From the NCBI RefSeq assembly GCF_036924715.1, contig NZ_JAZHSB010000001.1, positions 2,223,001 to 2,287,000 on the forward strand: a stretch of DNA of 64,000 nt, in the 5' to 3' direction. A model generated the notes under the pieces. It ran no database searches, was not told the DNA's origin, and saw only the letters and a program-made list of their open reading frames with translations. This document shows, one piece after another, positions 36,423 through 46,182 of this stretch; positions within the stretch are counted from its first letter, which is position 1, and each line of letters starts with the position of its first letter. The DNA is from Bradyrhizobium sp. AZCC 1721. Lineage in GTDB: Bacteria; Pseudomonadota; Alphaproteobacteria; Rhizobiales; Xanthobacteraceae. The translations under genes were made by a program, and so were the position numbers.

Positions 36423-38333
36423 TTAGCCCTTCGTGTGGCGGTAATCCTGTAAATCAGGATCGTGAGTCATCGCCCAGTAGTCCACGAAACGCCATGGCAT
36501 TGCCGAGAAAACCCGACCTTGCTTGTTGCGGTAATAGGTCGTCATTCCGGGATGCGTCCAGATCAGTTGCTCGTGCTCGGCATCAACTTTCTTGATGTAC
36601 GCATCGTGTGCCTCCGGATGAACGTCGATCGCAGCGATGTCTTGCTCGATCATCTCGACGAGGCAAGCCGAGATGTAGCGGCTCTGGCACTCCGACTGGA
36701 AGATCACGCTGCCGCCATGCGCCGGACCTGAATTGGGGCCGAGCATCACGAAAAGATTTGGAAAATCCGGCACGGTGAGCCCGAGATAGGCGGTCGGGTT
36801 GTCGTTGGCCCAGGCTGCCTTCAGATTTTTTCCATCGCGCCCCGTGATGTTGAGGCGAGCCGCCATTTCGGTGACCCTGAAGCCGGTGGAGATGACGATG
36901 ATGTCTGCGGGCCGCAACTTGCCGTTAGAGGCGACGATGCCGTCGCGCGCGAAATGGTCGATCCTGTCGGTGACCAGTTCGACATTCGGCTTCGTCAGCG
37001 TCTTGAACCAGTTATTGTCGAGCAGGATGCGCTTGCCATAAGGCGGATAGGTCGGCACGCATTTCTCGATCAGATCGGGGCGGTCCTTCAACTCCGAGAG
37101 AATGAAATTGGTCAGCTCTTCGCGATGCCGGTCATTGCCTTTGTTGACGGCGCGCTCGGGATGCGGCCATTCGGGGTCCTTGCGCAGGAACGGCAAGAGG
37201 CCGTCGCCGTATCGCCAGAACATGTTGAAGCGATACCACTGCACATAAAACGGCAGGTGCGCGAGCAGCCATCGCGCGCCCTCGGTGATGGGATCGGAAT
37301 AGCCCGCCACCGGGCGCGCCCATTGCGCGGTACGCTGATAAACGGTGACCGACGCCACACGGTCGGCGATCGACGGCACCAGTTGCATGGCGGTAGCGCC
37401 GGTGCCGATGACGGCGACACGCTTGCCGTCGAGCTTGATGTCGTCGGACCACAGGGCGGAGTGCAGCATCACGCCCTTGAAATCTTCCTCGCCCTTGAAG
37501 TGCGCCGGGTGGGGGTCGTTGAGTTGACCGATCGCACTGACCAGCGTGGTCGACTCAAATATCTCTTCGCCGTTGGCCGTCTTCAACGTCGATATCCAGC
37601 GTCGCTTGCGCTCGTCCCAGCGCGACGATATCAGCTCCGTGTTGAGCCGGAGATGCTTTCGGATGTCGTGTTCCAGCGCCACCTTCCTGAGGTAATCGAG
37701 CAGTTCCCGGCGCTGGGCGAAATAGCGCGTCCACGGATTACGCCGGCCGAATGAGAACGAGTACGAGTGGTTGGGCGTATCGACGCCGCAGCCGGGATAG
37801 CGATTGACATACCAGGTGCCGCCGAGTTCGTCGTTCTTCTCGACGATGGTGTAGGGGATGCCGAGGCGGCCAAGGGCGACGCCGAGCGCGATGGCGCAGA
37901 CACCGGCGCCGACGATCAGCACGTGCTGCTGCGCCAGCTTTTCATCCGACCGCGGTTTGGTCCAGCGCGCTTCCCGGGGAATGAAGCCCATTTCCTCGCG
38001 CATCAGCGGCGCATATTCAGGTGCCACGTCTTCGCCGAGCGTCGCCCGCATCATCTTCAGCATCAATTCGTTGCCGGGATCGGTGATGACGGGCTTCGGT
38101 TCACCATTTGCGAACAGCTTCAAGACGGCCGTGCGGATCTTGGCTTGGATTTCCGGGGGCAGACCGGCTTGCGGATCCGGAATCAGGCGGACGTCACGCT
38201 TGGGCCTGCAAGGCGGTTCCAGCCAACGCTCATCGCCGGTCATGTGGACCAGCACCATCAGCAGGACGCGGATATCTCCTTCGGCGATGGCCGATGACAG
38301 ATCGAGTTTCTTGCGCGGCAGCTCGACATTCAT
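36423..38333 (-). CDS. Baeyer-Villiger monooxygenase (4-hydroxyacetophenone monooxygenase type)
   Basis: 636 residues from the ATG at 38333 (GAGGA 7 bases upstream). FAD-binding GAGVCAIALG (142-151), the BVMO fingerprint FKGVMLHSALWS (285-296; the usual P or D after W is S here), and the NADPH-binding GTGATAMQ (310-317) are present. About 135 residues precede the FAD motif, the size of the N-terminal extension of HAPMO. BVMOs insert oxygen next to a ketone, giving an ester or lactone. It is the last gene of the ligase-TetR-SDR-BVMO operon, 14 bases after the SDR stop. The substrate is unknown. Confidence 0.9.
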   Translation of the reverse strand: MNVELPRKKLDLSSAIAEGDIRVLLMVLVHMTGDERWLEPPCRPKRDVRLIPDPQAGLPPEIQAKIRTAVLKLFANGEPKPVITDPGNELMLKMMRATLGEDVAPEYAPLMREEMGFIPREARWTKPRSDEKLAQQHVLIVGAGVCAIALGVALGRLGIPYTIVEKNDELGGTWYVNRYPGCGVDTPNHSYSFSFGRRNPWTRYFAQRRELLDYLRKVALEHDIRKHLRLNTELISSRWDERKRRWISTLKTANGEEIFESTTLVSAIGQLNDPHPAHFKGEEDFKGVMLHSALWSDDIKLDGKRVAVIGTGATAMQLVPSIADRVASVTVYQRTAQWARPVAGYSDPITEGARWLLAHLPFYVQWYRFNMFWRYGDGLLPFLRKDPEWPHPERAVNKGNDRHREELTNFILSELKDRPDLIEKCVPTYPPYGKRILLDNNWFKTLTKPNVELVTDRIDHFARDGIVASNGKLRPADIIVISTGFRVTEMAARLNITGRDGKNLKAAWANDNPTAYLGLTVPDFPNLFVMLGPNSGPAHGGSVIFQSECQSRYISACLVEMIEQDIAAIDVHPEAHDAYIKKVDAEHEQLIWTHPGMTTYYRNKQGRVFSAMPWRFVDYWAMTHDPDLQDYRHTKG

Positions 38334-38347
38334 GCTGGAGTCCTCGT

Positions 38348-39121
38348 TTACGCGCCTGGTGCTTCCGGCAAGCCGCCATAGGCGGCCCAAGTGGTGCCGG
38401 CGATATAACCGGCATCGACAGGAAGGTTGATTCCGGTGACGCCGCTGCTCATTGGTGAAAGCAGCCACGCGATTGCCTGCGCGACCTCGACTGGCTCGAC
38501 CAGCCGGTTCATCGCGGTCGGACTTTCGAGCCACTTTTTGTTCAGCGCGCCCGAAGCGATGCCGGCTTCCAGCGCCGCCGTGCGGGTGAAGCCGGGCGAG
38601 ACCGCATTGACGCGGACGCCACTGCGTCCCCATTCGGCCGCCAGCGTCTGCGTGATCTGGATGACACCGGCCTTCGCCGCGGTATAGGCGTGGATCGGGC
38701 CTGAGGTCATGCCGGCAACGGAGGCGACATTGACGATCGCGCCGCGCCGGCGCTCAGCCATCTTCAAGCCGACGCTGCGGGCCACCAGAAACGTGCCGCG
38801 CAGATCGATATTAACCTCGCGGTCCCATTGTTCCATTCGCACGCGTTCGATTTTGTGCATCTTGCCGAACACGCCGGCGGCGTTGACCAGCCCGATGATT
38901 GGGCCGTGGGCGGTCTCGATGTCGGCGATGCCGCTGACAACGGCGCTTTCGCTCGCGACATCGAAGGGCGCGGGCCACAGGATGCTTTGCGTGTCCACGA
39001 GCGGTTCGGGCGCAATATCGACAATAACGACCTGCTGGCCTTGTCCGGCGAGAAGCGTTGCGGTCGCGGCGCCAATGCCGCGGCTGCCGCCGGTGACGAG
39101 AACGATGCCGTCAGCGGTCAT
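38348..39121 (-). CDS. Short-chain dehydrogenase/reductase
   Basis: 257 residues from the ATG at 39121, which overlaps the TetR gene end by 11 bases. Cofactor motif GGSRGIG (11-17), NAAG (in LVNAAGVFG), catalytic Ser in NVASVAG and YTAAK (YxxxK) are present, and VDAGYIAG near the end is classical. VDIAPEP after strand 2 suggests NAD(H). In this operon it probably oxidises an alcohol to the ketone used by the monooxygenase (inference). Confidence 0.9.
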   Translation of the reverse strand: MTADGIVLVTGGSRGIGAATATLLAGQGQQVVIVDIAPEPLVDTQSILWPAPFDVASESAVVSGIADIETAHGPIIGLVNAAGVFGKMHKIERVRMEQWDREVNIDLRGTFLVARSVGLKMAERRRGAIVNVASVAGMTSGPIHAYTAAKAGVIQITQTLAAEWGRSGVRVNAVSPGFTRTAALEAGIASGALNKKWLESPTAMNRLVEPVEVAQAIAWLLSPMSSGVTGINLPVDAGYIAGTTWAAYGGLPEAPGA

Positions 39122-39767
39122 GGCTGTTGCCTTTATCCGGCGTGAACAGCCCGCGCGTGACCAGCTTTCGGTAGGCGGAGATGACATGGTCGGGCGCGGC
39201 CGTTACCGCGCCGCCGGTGTATGAGTATCGCCGGCTCAGGTAGCCGCGTGCGCCCATGAACATGTGAACGATGGCTTCGAACTCATCGTCGCTGAAGTCA
39301 ACGATGGCGCCGGCCGTGCGGGCGCGCTTGAGAATGCGTACATAGGCGGTCGCGATATTATCGAGATGCTTCTGGTACCCGACCGGTGCGAAATACTCGG
39401 CCTCGTTGAGGATGCGCAGGAACTCCGGCACCTCGCGGATGAAATCGAAGAAGGCGCTGAAGCGCTCGATCTCCTGCCTCGCGGCATCTGCGGTGCCCGT
39501 GCGTTCGCGGATGAAGTGAACCATGTCGATGCCGATCTTCGGCAGCAATTGATCGAGCAGTTCCTGGCGGTTTTCGAAATGATTGTAGAACGTGCCTTGG
39601 GCCACGCCGGCTGCCTCGGTGATACGGGCGACGGAGGCTTCGGCGTAACCGTACTTGCCGACGATCTTGGTGGCGGCGTCGAATAATCTGCGCTTGGTCC
39701 AAGCGTTGCGCTCGACGCGATTCAACTTCGTGACCTTACCGGATGCAGCTTGCGATGATTGCGTCAT
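39111..39767 (-). CDS. TetR-family transcriptional regulator
   Basis: 218 residues from the ATG at 39767, which overlaps the ligase stop (ATGA). The DNA-binding region is at about residues 24-70: ASVARITEAAGVAQGTFYNH followed by FENRQELL is a textbook TetR helix-turn-helix. The ligand-binding part is divergent, as usual. Being inside the operon, it probably controls its own transcript and perhaps the divergent transport operon. The 23-base palindrome at 41303-41325 is the natural candidate operator. The effector may be an acyl-CoA or the pathway substrate (inference). Confidence 0.9.
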   Translation of the reverse strand: MTQSSQAASGKVTKLNRVERNAWTKRRLFDAATKIVGKYGYAEASVARITEAAGVAQGTFYNHFENRQELLDQLLPKIGIDMVHFIRERTGTADAARQEIERFSAFFDFIREVPEFLRILNEAEYFAPVGYQKHLDNIATAYVRILKRARTAGAIVDFSDDEFEAIVHMFMGARGYLSRRYSYTGGAVTAAPDHVISAYRKLVTRGLFTPDKGNSHDR

Positions 39768-41260
39768 GCGTGAGGTTCCAGTTCGGCGCGCAGTACGCGC
39801 TTGAGCACCTTGCCCGATGGATTGCGCGGTAGATGATCGCGGATGATGAGTTGCTTCGGTACCTTGAAGCTGGCGAGGCGCGTGCGGCAATGTTCGATGA
39901 GATCAGGCAATTCCAGCGTGGCGCCATCCGTGAGCACCGCGACCGCAACCGGCTTCTCGCCCCAGCGCTCGTCCGGCATGCCAATCACGGCGACTTCGCG
40001 CACCTGCGGCAGATCGTAGATGACGCGCTCCACCTCGGAGGAGGCGATGTTCTCGCCGCCGGAGATGATCATGTCCTTCTTGCGGTCGGTCAGGTAAAGG
40101 AAGCCGTCTTCGTCGAGATAGCCGATGTCGCCGGTGCGAAACCAGTCACCGAAGAACGCGGCCGCGGTTTTCTCGGGATCGTTCCAATAGCCCTGCGTGA
40201 CCTTGGGGCCGCGGAGGCAGATCTCACCGTTCTGGCCTGATGGCAGCCGGTTGCCGGCGTCATCGCGAATTTCGATTTCGACATGGGCAATGGCGCGGCC
40301 CGTCGAGCCGATCTTTTCGATCTCGCGGCCGGCTTCCATGAAAGTGTCGCCGCCGCAGGTTTCCGTCAGCCCATAGGCGTCGATGTAGCGGGCATTCTTG
40401 AAATAATCGGAGAAGGCGCGAATGCGTGCTTCCGGGGTTTTCTCGCCGCCGCCGATCGCCCATCGCAGGCTGGAGACATCGTAGCGGTCGCGGGTCGGGC
40501 AGGTGAGGATCGCCGTCGTCATGACCGGTGCAAACCAGGCGGCGTTGAGCTTCTCAGCTTCGATCGCGGCGAGCGCCTGCTCGGGCTCGAAGTTGCGGTG
40601 GATGGAAAGCAGGCCGCCATGCCAGAGCACGGCAATACCCGGCAGGTCGAGCGCGCCGACGTGATAGAGCGGACCGACCACCAGCAGTCGCGTCTCCGCG
40701 CTTAATCCCAAGACAAGCGTCTGATCGGCCGATTTCCAATACAGGTTCTCGTAAGTGAGCATCACGCCTTTGGGGCGGTCGGTGGTGCCTGACGTGTACA
40801 TCAGCCGCATCAGATCGCGCGGCCGCCGGACCTGCATCGGGGCGGGCGCGATGTCGGGCGCAAGCCGTGTGACCGTGGATTGCGCTGACGCATCGAGCAG
40901 CACCACCGGTGCGCCGCCAGCGGCAAACCTTGCGAGTTCTTCGTCCGCAATCAGGATGCGCGCACCGGAATTGAGGACGATGTAACCGACTTCATCTGCG
41001 GACAGGCGATAGTTGATCGGCAGAAACACCGCGCCGATGTGGCTGGTCGCAAATGCCAGTTCGAGAAAGGCCGTGCTGTTCTGCATCAGCACCGCGACGA
41101 CGTCGCCGGGGCCGATGCCGCGCGCAGCGAGCCAGCCGCCGACCCGTCGGATGCGGTCATCGAACGCGGCGTAGGAGACATCCTCCCCGCGGTATTTCAG
41201 CGCACAGCGTTCCGGCGTCCGCCTGGCGTGAAAAGCGATGAAGCTCGAAAGGTTGATCAT
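39764..41260 (-). CDS. AMP-forming acyl-CoA synthetase (class I adenylating enzyme)
   Basis: 498 residues. ATP/AMP motif YTSGTTDRPKGVM (a D replaces the more usual G/S after TT), YGLTE-type motif DAYGLTETCGGD, GDWFRTGD and YLTDRKKDMIISGGENI, with the C-terminal catalytic lysine in PRNPSGKVLKR. It activates a carboxylic acid to its CoA thioester. Length and motifs fit medium/long-chain or aryl-acid ligases; the substrate is not predictable. It is the first gene of the minus-strand operon and diverges from the transporter. Confidence 0.9.
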   Translation of the reverse strand: MINLSSFIAFHARRTPERCALKYRGEDVSYAAFDDRIRRVGGWLAARGIGPGDVVAVLMQNSTAFLELAFATSHIGAVFLPINYRLSADEVGYIVLNSGARILIADEELARFAAGGAPVVLLDASAQSTVTRLAPDIAPAPMQVRRPRDLMRLMYTSGTTDRPKGVMLTYENLYWKSADQTLVLGLSAETRLLVVGPLYHVGALDLPGIAVLWHGGLLSIHRNFEPEQALAAIEAEKLNAAWFAPVMTTAILTCPTRDRYDVSSLRWAIGGGEKTPEARIRAFSDYFKNARYIDAYGLTETCGGDTFMEAGREIEKIGSTGRAIAHVEIEIRDDAGNRLPSGQNGEICLRGPKVTQGYWNDPEKTAAAFFGDWFRTGDIGYLDEDGFLYLTDRKKDMIISGGENIASSEVERVIYDLPQVREVAVIGMPDERWGEKPVAVAVLTDGATLELPDLIEHCRTRLASFKVPKQLIIRDHLPRNPSGKVLKRVLRAELEPHA

Positions 41261-41302
41261 TTGCCGCTCGAAACGCCGCTTTCGGTCTGGCTTTCCTGAT
41301 AT

Positions 41303-41325
41303 ATGAATTCTGACTCGTAATTCAT
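41303..41325. promoter_or_regulatory. Candidate operator: ATGAATT-N9-AATTCAT
   Basis: A perfect 7-bp inverted repeat (41303-41309, 41319-41325) lies midway in the divergent promoter between the ligase and the substrate-binding protein gene, 43 bases before the ligase start. Size and place suit the TetR regulator encoded in the operon, which could then control both directions. Confidence 0.5.
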
Positions 41326-41428
41326 CTTTGGCTTGACGTCACCCCCCTTGCTCTGAAATCCTCTGGGCATACGGAGGCGTCACGATCTCCGGCAGGGATT
41401 GGGAACGCCAATCCACAGGGAGGAAGCA

Positions 41429-42688
41429 ATGACGAGAACCCGCAAACCGGGCGTGAGCCGACGTGCGACGTTGGCGATGATGGGCGCCGGTGCCGTATCA
41501 TTCGCGACGCCCTGGGTGGCGCGCGCGCAAGCCAAGTCCATTAAGGTCGGGATGCCGACCATTCTCTCCGGCCGCGTGGCGCAGCTTGGCACCTCATCGC
41601 GCAATGGCGTGATGCTGGAAGTCGAGAAGGTCAATGCTGCCGGCGGTCTCGCTGGACGCCAGATCGAGATGGTGATCCGCGATTCAAAGGGGCAGCCGCA
41701 GGAAGCCGCCCGCGTCGCACGCGAACTCGTCAACACCGACGGATGCGAAATCCTGATCGACGCGGAAGCGTCATCGGGCGCGTTCGCCGTGCACGAGGTG
41801 GCGCGCGATCTGGGCGTGCTCTGCCTTCACACCAATTCGGAAACTTCCGCGCTGACCGCCGATCCCAAGCAGCACATTCCGAACGCCTTCCGTACTGCGC
41901 GCCAGGGCGTGCATGACTCGATTGTCGGCGGCAGCTATGCGGCGGCGATTGCGAAAGCCAAGGGCTTGAAGAAATGGGCGACCTGCTCGCCCGATTACGC
42001 CTATGGTCGCGACACTACCGGCGAATACGTGACATATCTGAAGCGCTTCGCGCCCGACATCGAGATCATCAGCGAGTCCTGGCCAAAGCTATTCCAGCCC
42101 GATTACACCGAGGTCGTGACAAAGATCCTGCAGGCCAAGCCGCAGGCGCTGTATTCCTGCCTGTGGGGCGGCGACCTCACGTCCTACATCGACCAGGCCA
42201 ACATCTACGCGCTGTTCAGCCAGATGGAAGTGTTCGCAGTCAACATGGCCGACTACACCGCGCTGACTGTCGTGAAGAACCTGCCGAAGGGCATTCACTC
42301 CGGTAACCGTTACATCAAGACATATCCTGCAACGGCGGAGAACGCCGCGTGGGGCGACGCCTATAAGGCGAAATACAACGAATATCCGACCAACTGGTCG
42401 TGGGAGAATGCGACGGCGATCATGCTGCTCGCGGAAGCGTCCAAGAAGGCGAATTCGGCCGATGGCAAGAAGATCGCGGAGGCGCTCCGCGGCCTGAAGA
42501 TCAAGTCGCCGTTCGGCGCCGACGGCACCGTCACCATGCGCGCCGAGGACCAGACGCTGGTGGGCTATGCGATCGGTTGGGGAACCACGATTCCGCAGGA
42601 GCCCTACGTGCCGCAAGTTCAGGCGGGCGACTGGAAGACGATCTTCGAACTCGAAGCCGAGTGGAAGAAGAGCAAGGGCTACACCTGA
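41429..42688 (+). CDS. ABC transporter substrate-binding protein (branched-chain amino acid/LivJ type), Tat-exported
   Basis: 419 residues from the ATG at 41429 with a strong ribosome site (GGGAGGA). The leader contains SRRATLAMMGAGAVSFATPW, a twin-arginine-type signal, cleaved after ARA near residue 34. The mature protein is a type I periplasmic binding fold (VGMPTILSGRVAQLGTSSRN opening; NAAGGLAGRQIEMVIRDSKG). In alphaproteobacteria such proteins bind amino acids, but also aromatic acids, amides and other carboxylates. The link to a BVMO/acyl-CoA cluster suggests a non-amino-acid substrate (inference). Confidence 0.9.
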   Translation: MTRTRKPGVSRRATLAMMGAGAVSFATPWVARAQAKSIKVGMPTILSGRVAQLGTSSRNGVMLEVEKVNAAGGLAGRQIEMVIRDSKGQPQEAARVARELVNTDGCEILIDAEASSGAFAVHEVARDLGVLCLHTNSETSALTADPKQHIPNAFRTARQGVHDSIVGGSYAAAIAKAKGLKKWATCSPDYAYGRDTTGEYVTYLKRFAPDIEIISESWPKLFQPDYTEVVTKILQAKPQALYSCLWGGDLTSYIDQANIYALFSQMEVFAVNMADYTALTVVKNLPKGIHSGNRYIKTYPATAENAAWGDAYKAKYNEYPTNWSWENATAIMLLAEASKKANSADGKKIAEALRGLKIKSPFGADGTVTMRAEDQTLVGYAIGWGTTIPQEPYVPQVQAGDWKTIFELEAEWKKSKGYT

Positions 42689-42783
42689 TTGACCGCGACG
42701 GCGGAGGTGGCGCAAGCTGCCGCCCGTCCGCCGCCGAATGACCTTCGCGTGCTGTTCCGGCGCGCTGGAATGGATGTGTTCCC

Positions 42784-43686
42784 TTGGACCTCGACGCGCT
42801 TACCGGCTGTCTCGCCAGCTCCGCCTGTCTGGTGACGCAAACCACCAGCGGCTTCATCATCGGCATGTTGCTGTTTCTCGTCGCCGTCGGGCTGACGCTG
42901 ATCTTCGGCGTACTCAAGGTCGTCAACTTCAGCCACGGCGCGTTTTATATGTTCGGCGCCTATTTCGCGATGACGGCCTATCAGTTCTCCGGCAGTTTTG
43001 CGCTGGCGATGCTGTGTGGTGCGGCGGGTACCGCCATCCTCGGTCTGATCTTCGAACGCGTCTTCATGAGCCGGGTCTACGGCGCTGACGTGTTGATGCA
43101 GCTTCTCGTCTGCTATGCCTTCGTGCTGATCTTTGATGACGTGGTGCGGATGATCTGGGGGCCCGAGTTCAAATCGATGGGCATGCCGGCGGCGTTCCAG
43201 GTGGTGCCGCTGTTCATCGCCGGCGGCGTGGTGCCACCATATTATCTGCTCCTGATCGGTGTTGCGCTCGCGGCCGCCATGATCCTCGGGCTCGGCCTTG
43301 CCCGCACCAGGATCGGCAAGGTAATCCGGGCGGCCGCCCATAACCCTGGCATGGTATCCGCCCTCGGCATCAATACTGGCCTGATCTATGGCGGAGTATT
43401 CGCGCTCGGCGGCATGCTGGCCGGCCTTGCCGGCGCACTTGCAGCGCCGGTGCGTTCGCTGACGCCGGGCATGGGATTTTCGGTCCTGATCGAGTCCTTC
43501 ATCGTCACCGTGATCGGCGGCATGGGCTCGATCCTCGGTGCACTGATCGGTGCGCTCCTGATCGGCATGATCCGCTCGTTCGGCTCGCTCGGCTTTCCGC
43601 TGTTTACCGAAGGGCTGATGTACCTGTTCATGGTGATCGTGCTGGTGTCGCGGCCGACCGGCTTGTTCGGCAAGGAGGTCGCATGA
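42784..43686 (+). CDS. Branched-chain-type ABC transporter permease (LivH-like)
   Basis: 300 residues, with about eight hydrophobic segments beginning FIIGMLLFLVAVGLTLIFGV and containing the conserved NFSHGAFYMFGAY. The frame starts at TTG 42784 (GGATG 7 bases upstream); no ATG is in frame nearby. It forms half of the inner-membrane pore. It overlaps the next permease gene by ATGA. Confidence 0.88.
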   Translation: MDLDALTGCLASSACLVTQTTSGFIIGMLLFLVAVGLTLIFGVLKVVNFSHGAFYMFGAYFAMTAYQFSGSFALAMLCGAAGTAILGLIFERVFMSRVYGADVLMQLLVCYAFVLIFDDVVRMIWGPEFKSMGMPAAFQVVPLFIAGGVVPPYYLLLIGVALAAAMILGLGLARTRIGKVIRAAAHNPGMVSALGINTGLIYGGVFALGGMLAGLAGALAAPVRSLTPGMGFSVLIESFIVTVIGGMGSILGALIGALLIGMIRSFGSLGFPLFTEGLMYLFMVIVLVSRPTGLFGKEVA

Positions 43687-44705
43687 CCGAATTGCAGGCC
43701 GAGCAGGGCGCGCAGGCACTCGACGTTCCCCATGAAGCAAAGACGCGGCGCAATCGGGATGCCCTGATTGCGCTTGCGGTCTTTGTCGTGCTGGCGCTGT
43801 TGCCGGCGGTCTTCAGCAGCAAATTGCTGCTCGACTTCGTGATCCGCTGCGCCGCCTACGGGCTGTTCGCGACATCGCTCAACCTTCTGGTCGGTTACAC
43901 CGGCCTGATTTCGTTTGGCCACGGCATGTTCTTCGGCCTCGGCGCCTACGGCTTCGGGTTGATGATGCAGAAGACCGGCGTTCCCGTCCCCGTGGCTTTC
44001 GTTGCAACGCTGGCGATCACGCTTGTCGTCGCCCTCGTCATTGGTGCCATCTGCGTGCGGCTGAAGGAAATCTATTTCGCCTTCGTAACACTGGCGTTCC
44101 AGATGCTGATCCACTCGACGATCCTGTCCTGGGTATCGCTGACCGGCGGCGATCAGGGATTGCGCGGCGGCATTCCGCGGCCGCCATTTTTGGGCATTGA
44201 TCTGTCGAACCAATTGCATCTCTATGTCGCGAGTTGCGCGTTGCTGGTGATCGGGCTGTTCTTGATGCATCGGATCGCGCAGTCGCCGTTCGGCTACACG
44301 CTGCGCATGATCCGCGACAATGCAACGCGTGCGAGCTTCATCGGCATCGACGTCTGGCGTGCCAAACTGACGATCTTTGTGCTCGCGGCGCTGTTCGCCT
44401 CGACCGGCGGAATCATCATGGCGCTATTCGTCTCCGGGGCCTATCCGGAATTCGCCTATTGGACCATTTCGGGCGAGGGCATCTTCATCAACATGCTCGG
44501 CGGCGTGACCACATTCCTCGGGCCCATGGTCGGCACCGTGCTGCTCCTGATCCTCAACGACACCGTCACCCGCCTGACCGATTATCACGGCCTCGTGCTG
44601 GGGATCGTGATCCTGTTCTTTGCGATCGGCCTGCGGAAGGGCCTGATGGATTTCGTCGTCGAATGGTACGCGCAACGCCGTAATGGTGCTGGGGAGCGCG
44701 GCTAG
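43683..44705 (+). CDS. Branched-chain-type ABC transporter permease (LivM-like)
   Basis: 340 residues with a 40-residue cytoplasmic lead-in, then multiple membrane helices. SLNLLVGYTGLISFGHGMFF is the LivM signature, and RDNATRASFIGIDVWRAKL is the loop that contacts the ATPase. It pairs with the LivH-like permease; the start overlaps that gene's stop. Confidence 0.9.
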   Translation: MTELQAEQGAQALDVPHEAKTRRNRDALIALAVFVVLALLPAVFSSKLLLDFVIRCAAYGLFATSLNLLVGYTGLISFGHGMFFGLGAYGFGLMMQKTGVPVPVAFVATLAITLVVALVIGAICVRLKEIYFAFVTLAFQMLIHSTILSWVSLTGGDQGLRGGIPRPPFLGIDLSNQLHLYVASCALLVIGLFLMHRIAQSPFGYTLRMIRDNATRASFIGIDVWRAKLTIFVLAALFASTGGIIMALFVSGAYPEFAYWTISGEGIFINMLGGVTTFLGPMVGTVLLLILNDTVTRLTDYHGLVLGIVILFFAIGLRKGLMDFVVEWYAQRRNGAGERG

Positions 44706-44707
44706 CC

Positions 44708-45466
44708 ATGCTGGAGATACGTTCGCTTTCGAAGTCGTTCGGCGGCGTCAAGGCGACCGACAATGTCACGCTGGATTTCGCGGACGGTTCGCTCAGCGCC
44801 GTGATCGGCCCCAACGGAGCCGGCAAGAGCACGTTCTTCAACCTGATCACCGGCGCGTTGAAGCCGGACGCTGGCCAGATATTGCTCAGCGGCCTCGACT
44901 TGGCCGGGCGCACGCCGCCTGAGATCGTTCGCCACGGCATCGGCCGCGCGTTTCAGGTTGCGAGCATCTTCCCATCGCTGACGGTGCAGGAGACGATGCT
45001 GGCAGCGGTCTGTGCCGATCAGCGCAAAGCCGGCGTCCTGCACCGTCGCTTCCCGCTGGCGGAGACCCGCGACCGCGCCGAGCATGCGATGGAATTGCTG
45101 GGACTGGCCAGCAAGCGAAACCGTACCGCGGCGACGCTGTCGCATGGCGACCAGAAGCTGCTCGATATCGCACTCGCGCTGGTACTCGATCCGAAGGTGC
45201 TGCTGCTCGACGAGCCAACCGCCGGCATGGGCACCGAAGAACGCTGGCGCATGATCGAGAAGGTGAGGGAGCTCTGGGAGACGCAGAAGATCACGGTGGT
45301 GTTCATCGAGCACGACATGGATATCGTGTTCAAGATCGCGCCCGAGATCGTCGTGCTCTGCTACGGCCGCATTCTTGCAACCGGCAAACCGGATGCGATC
45401 CGCCGGAATGAGGCGGTGATCGAGGCCTATCTCGGCACCGAACATCATGCGGGGATCACTGTATGA
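44708..45466 (+). CDS. Branched-chain-type ABC transporter ATPase (LivG-like)
   Basis: 252 residues. Walker A GPNGAGKST (about 34-42), signature here LSHGDQK instead of LSGGQ (common in LivG proteins), Walker B VLLLDEP, H-loop EHDMD. It begins 2 bases after the LivM stop and overlaps the LivF start (ATGA). Confidence 0.9.
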   Translation: MLEIRSLSKSFGGVKATDNVTLDFADGSLSAVIGPNGAGKSTFFNLITGALKPDAGQILLSGLDLAGRTPPEIVRHGIGRAFQVASIFPSLTVQETMLAAVCADQRKAGVLHRRFPLAETRDRAEHAMELLGLASKRNRTAATLSHGDQKLLDIALALVLDPKVLLLDEPTAGMGTEERWRMIEKVRELWETQKITVVFIEHDMDIVFKIAPEIVVLCYGRILATGKPDAIRRNEAVIEAYLGTEHHAGITV

Positions 45467-46179
45467 GGGCGCAGCCGGTCGTGCAGGTCGAGGACCTCGA
45501 CGTCTATTACGGCACCAGCCAGATATTGTTCGGCGTCGGCCTGTCGGTGCGGCAGGGCGAGACGATGGCGCTGCTCGGCCGCAACGGCGCCGGCAAATCG
45601 ACCACCATGAAGGCCATCATGGGGCTCGCGCCGGCCCGCCGCGGCACGGTCACCTTGCAAGGCAGGATTGTCTCCGGGTTGAAGCCGCATCACATCGCGC
45701 GCGCCGGCCTCGGCTTCGTGCCGGAGGATCGCCAGATCTTTCCCGAACACACGGTCGAGGACAATCTGGTCATCGGGGCCAAGAAGGGTCCCAATGGCGA
45801 GGACGAATGGCCGATCCGGCGCATCTATGACGTGTTTCCGCTGCTGGAGCCGCTGCGGCATCGGATCGCGGGAAGGCTGTCCGGTGGCGAGCAGCAGATG
45901 CTGGCGATCGCGCGCACGCTGATGGGCAATCCCGCATTGCTGCTGCTGGACGAGCCGAGCGAGGGGCTGGCGCCGATCATCGTGCAGCGGATCGGCGAAC
46001 TCTTGCGGCAGCTCCGCGGCACCGGAGCCACCGTGCTGATCGCCGAGCAGAACATGCATTTTTGCCTTGGCCTTGCGAGCCACGCGACGGTTATCGACAA
46101 GGGCCAGATCGTCTACACATCCGGGATCGAAGAGCTGAAAGCCAACGAAAATATTCGGCAGCGCTATCTCGCGCTGTAG
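45463..46179 (+). CDS. Branched-chain-type ABC transporter ATPase (LivF-like)
   Basis: 238 residues. Walker A GRNGAGKST, signature LSGGEQQML, Walker B LLLLDEPSEGLAP, and the GFVPEDRQIFPEHTVEDNL stretch typical of LivF. It completes the five-component importer. Confidence 0.9.
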   Translation: MRAQPVVQVEDLDVYYGTSQILFGVGLSVRQGETMALLGRNGAGKSTTMKAIMGLAPARRGTVTLQGRIVSGLKPHHIARAGLGFVPEDRQIFPEHTVEDNLVIGAKKGPNGEDEWPIRRIYDVFPLLEPLRHRIAGRLSGGEQQMLAIARTLMGNPALLLLDEPSEGLAPIIVQRIGELLRQLRGTGATVLIAEQNMHFCLGLASHATVIDKGQIVYTSGIEELKANENIRQRYLAL

Positions 46180-46182
46180 CTT

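Noticed and set aside
38334..38633. N-terminal extension of the Baeyer-Villiger monooxygenase
   Set aside because: It overlaps the SDR gene in another frame; the ATG at 38333 has a good ribosome site and gives the normal HAPMO length.
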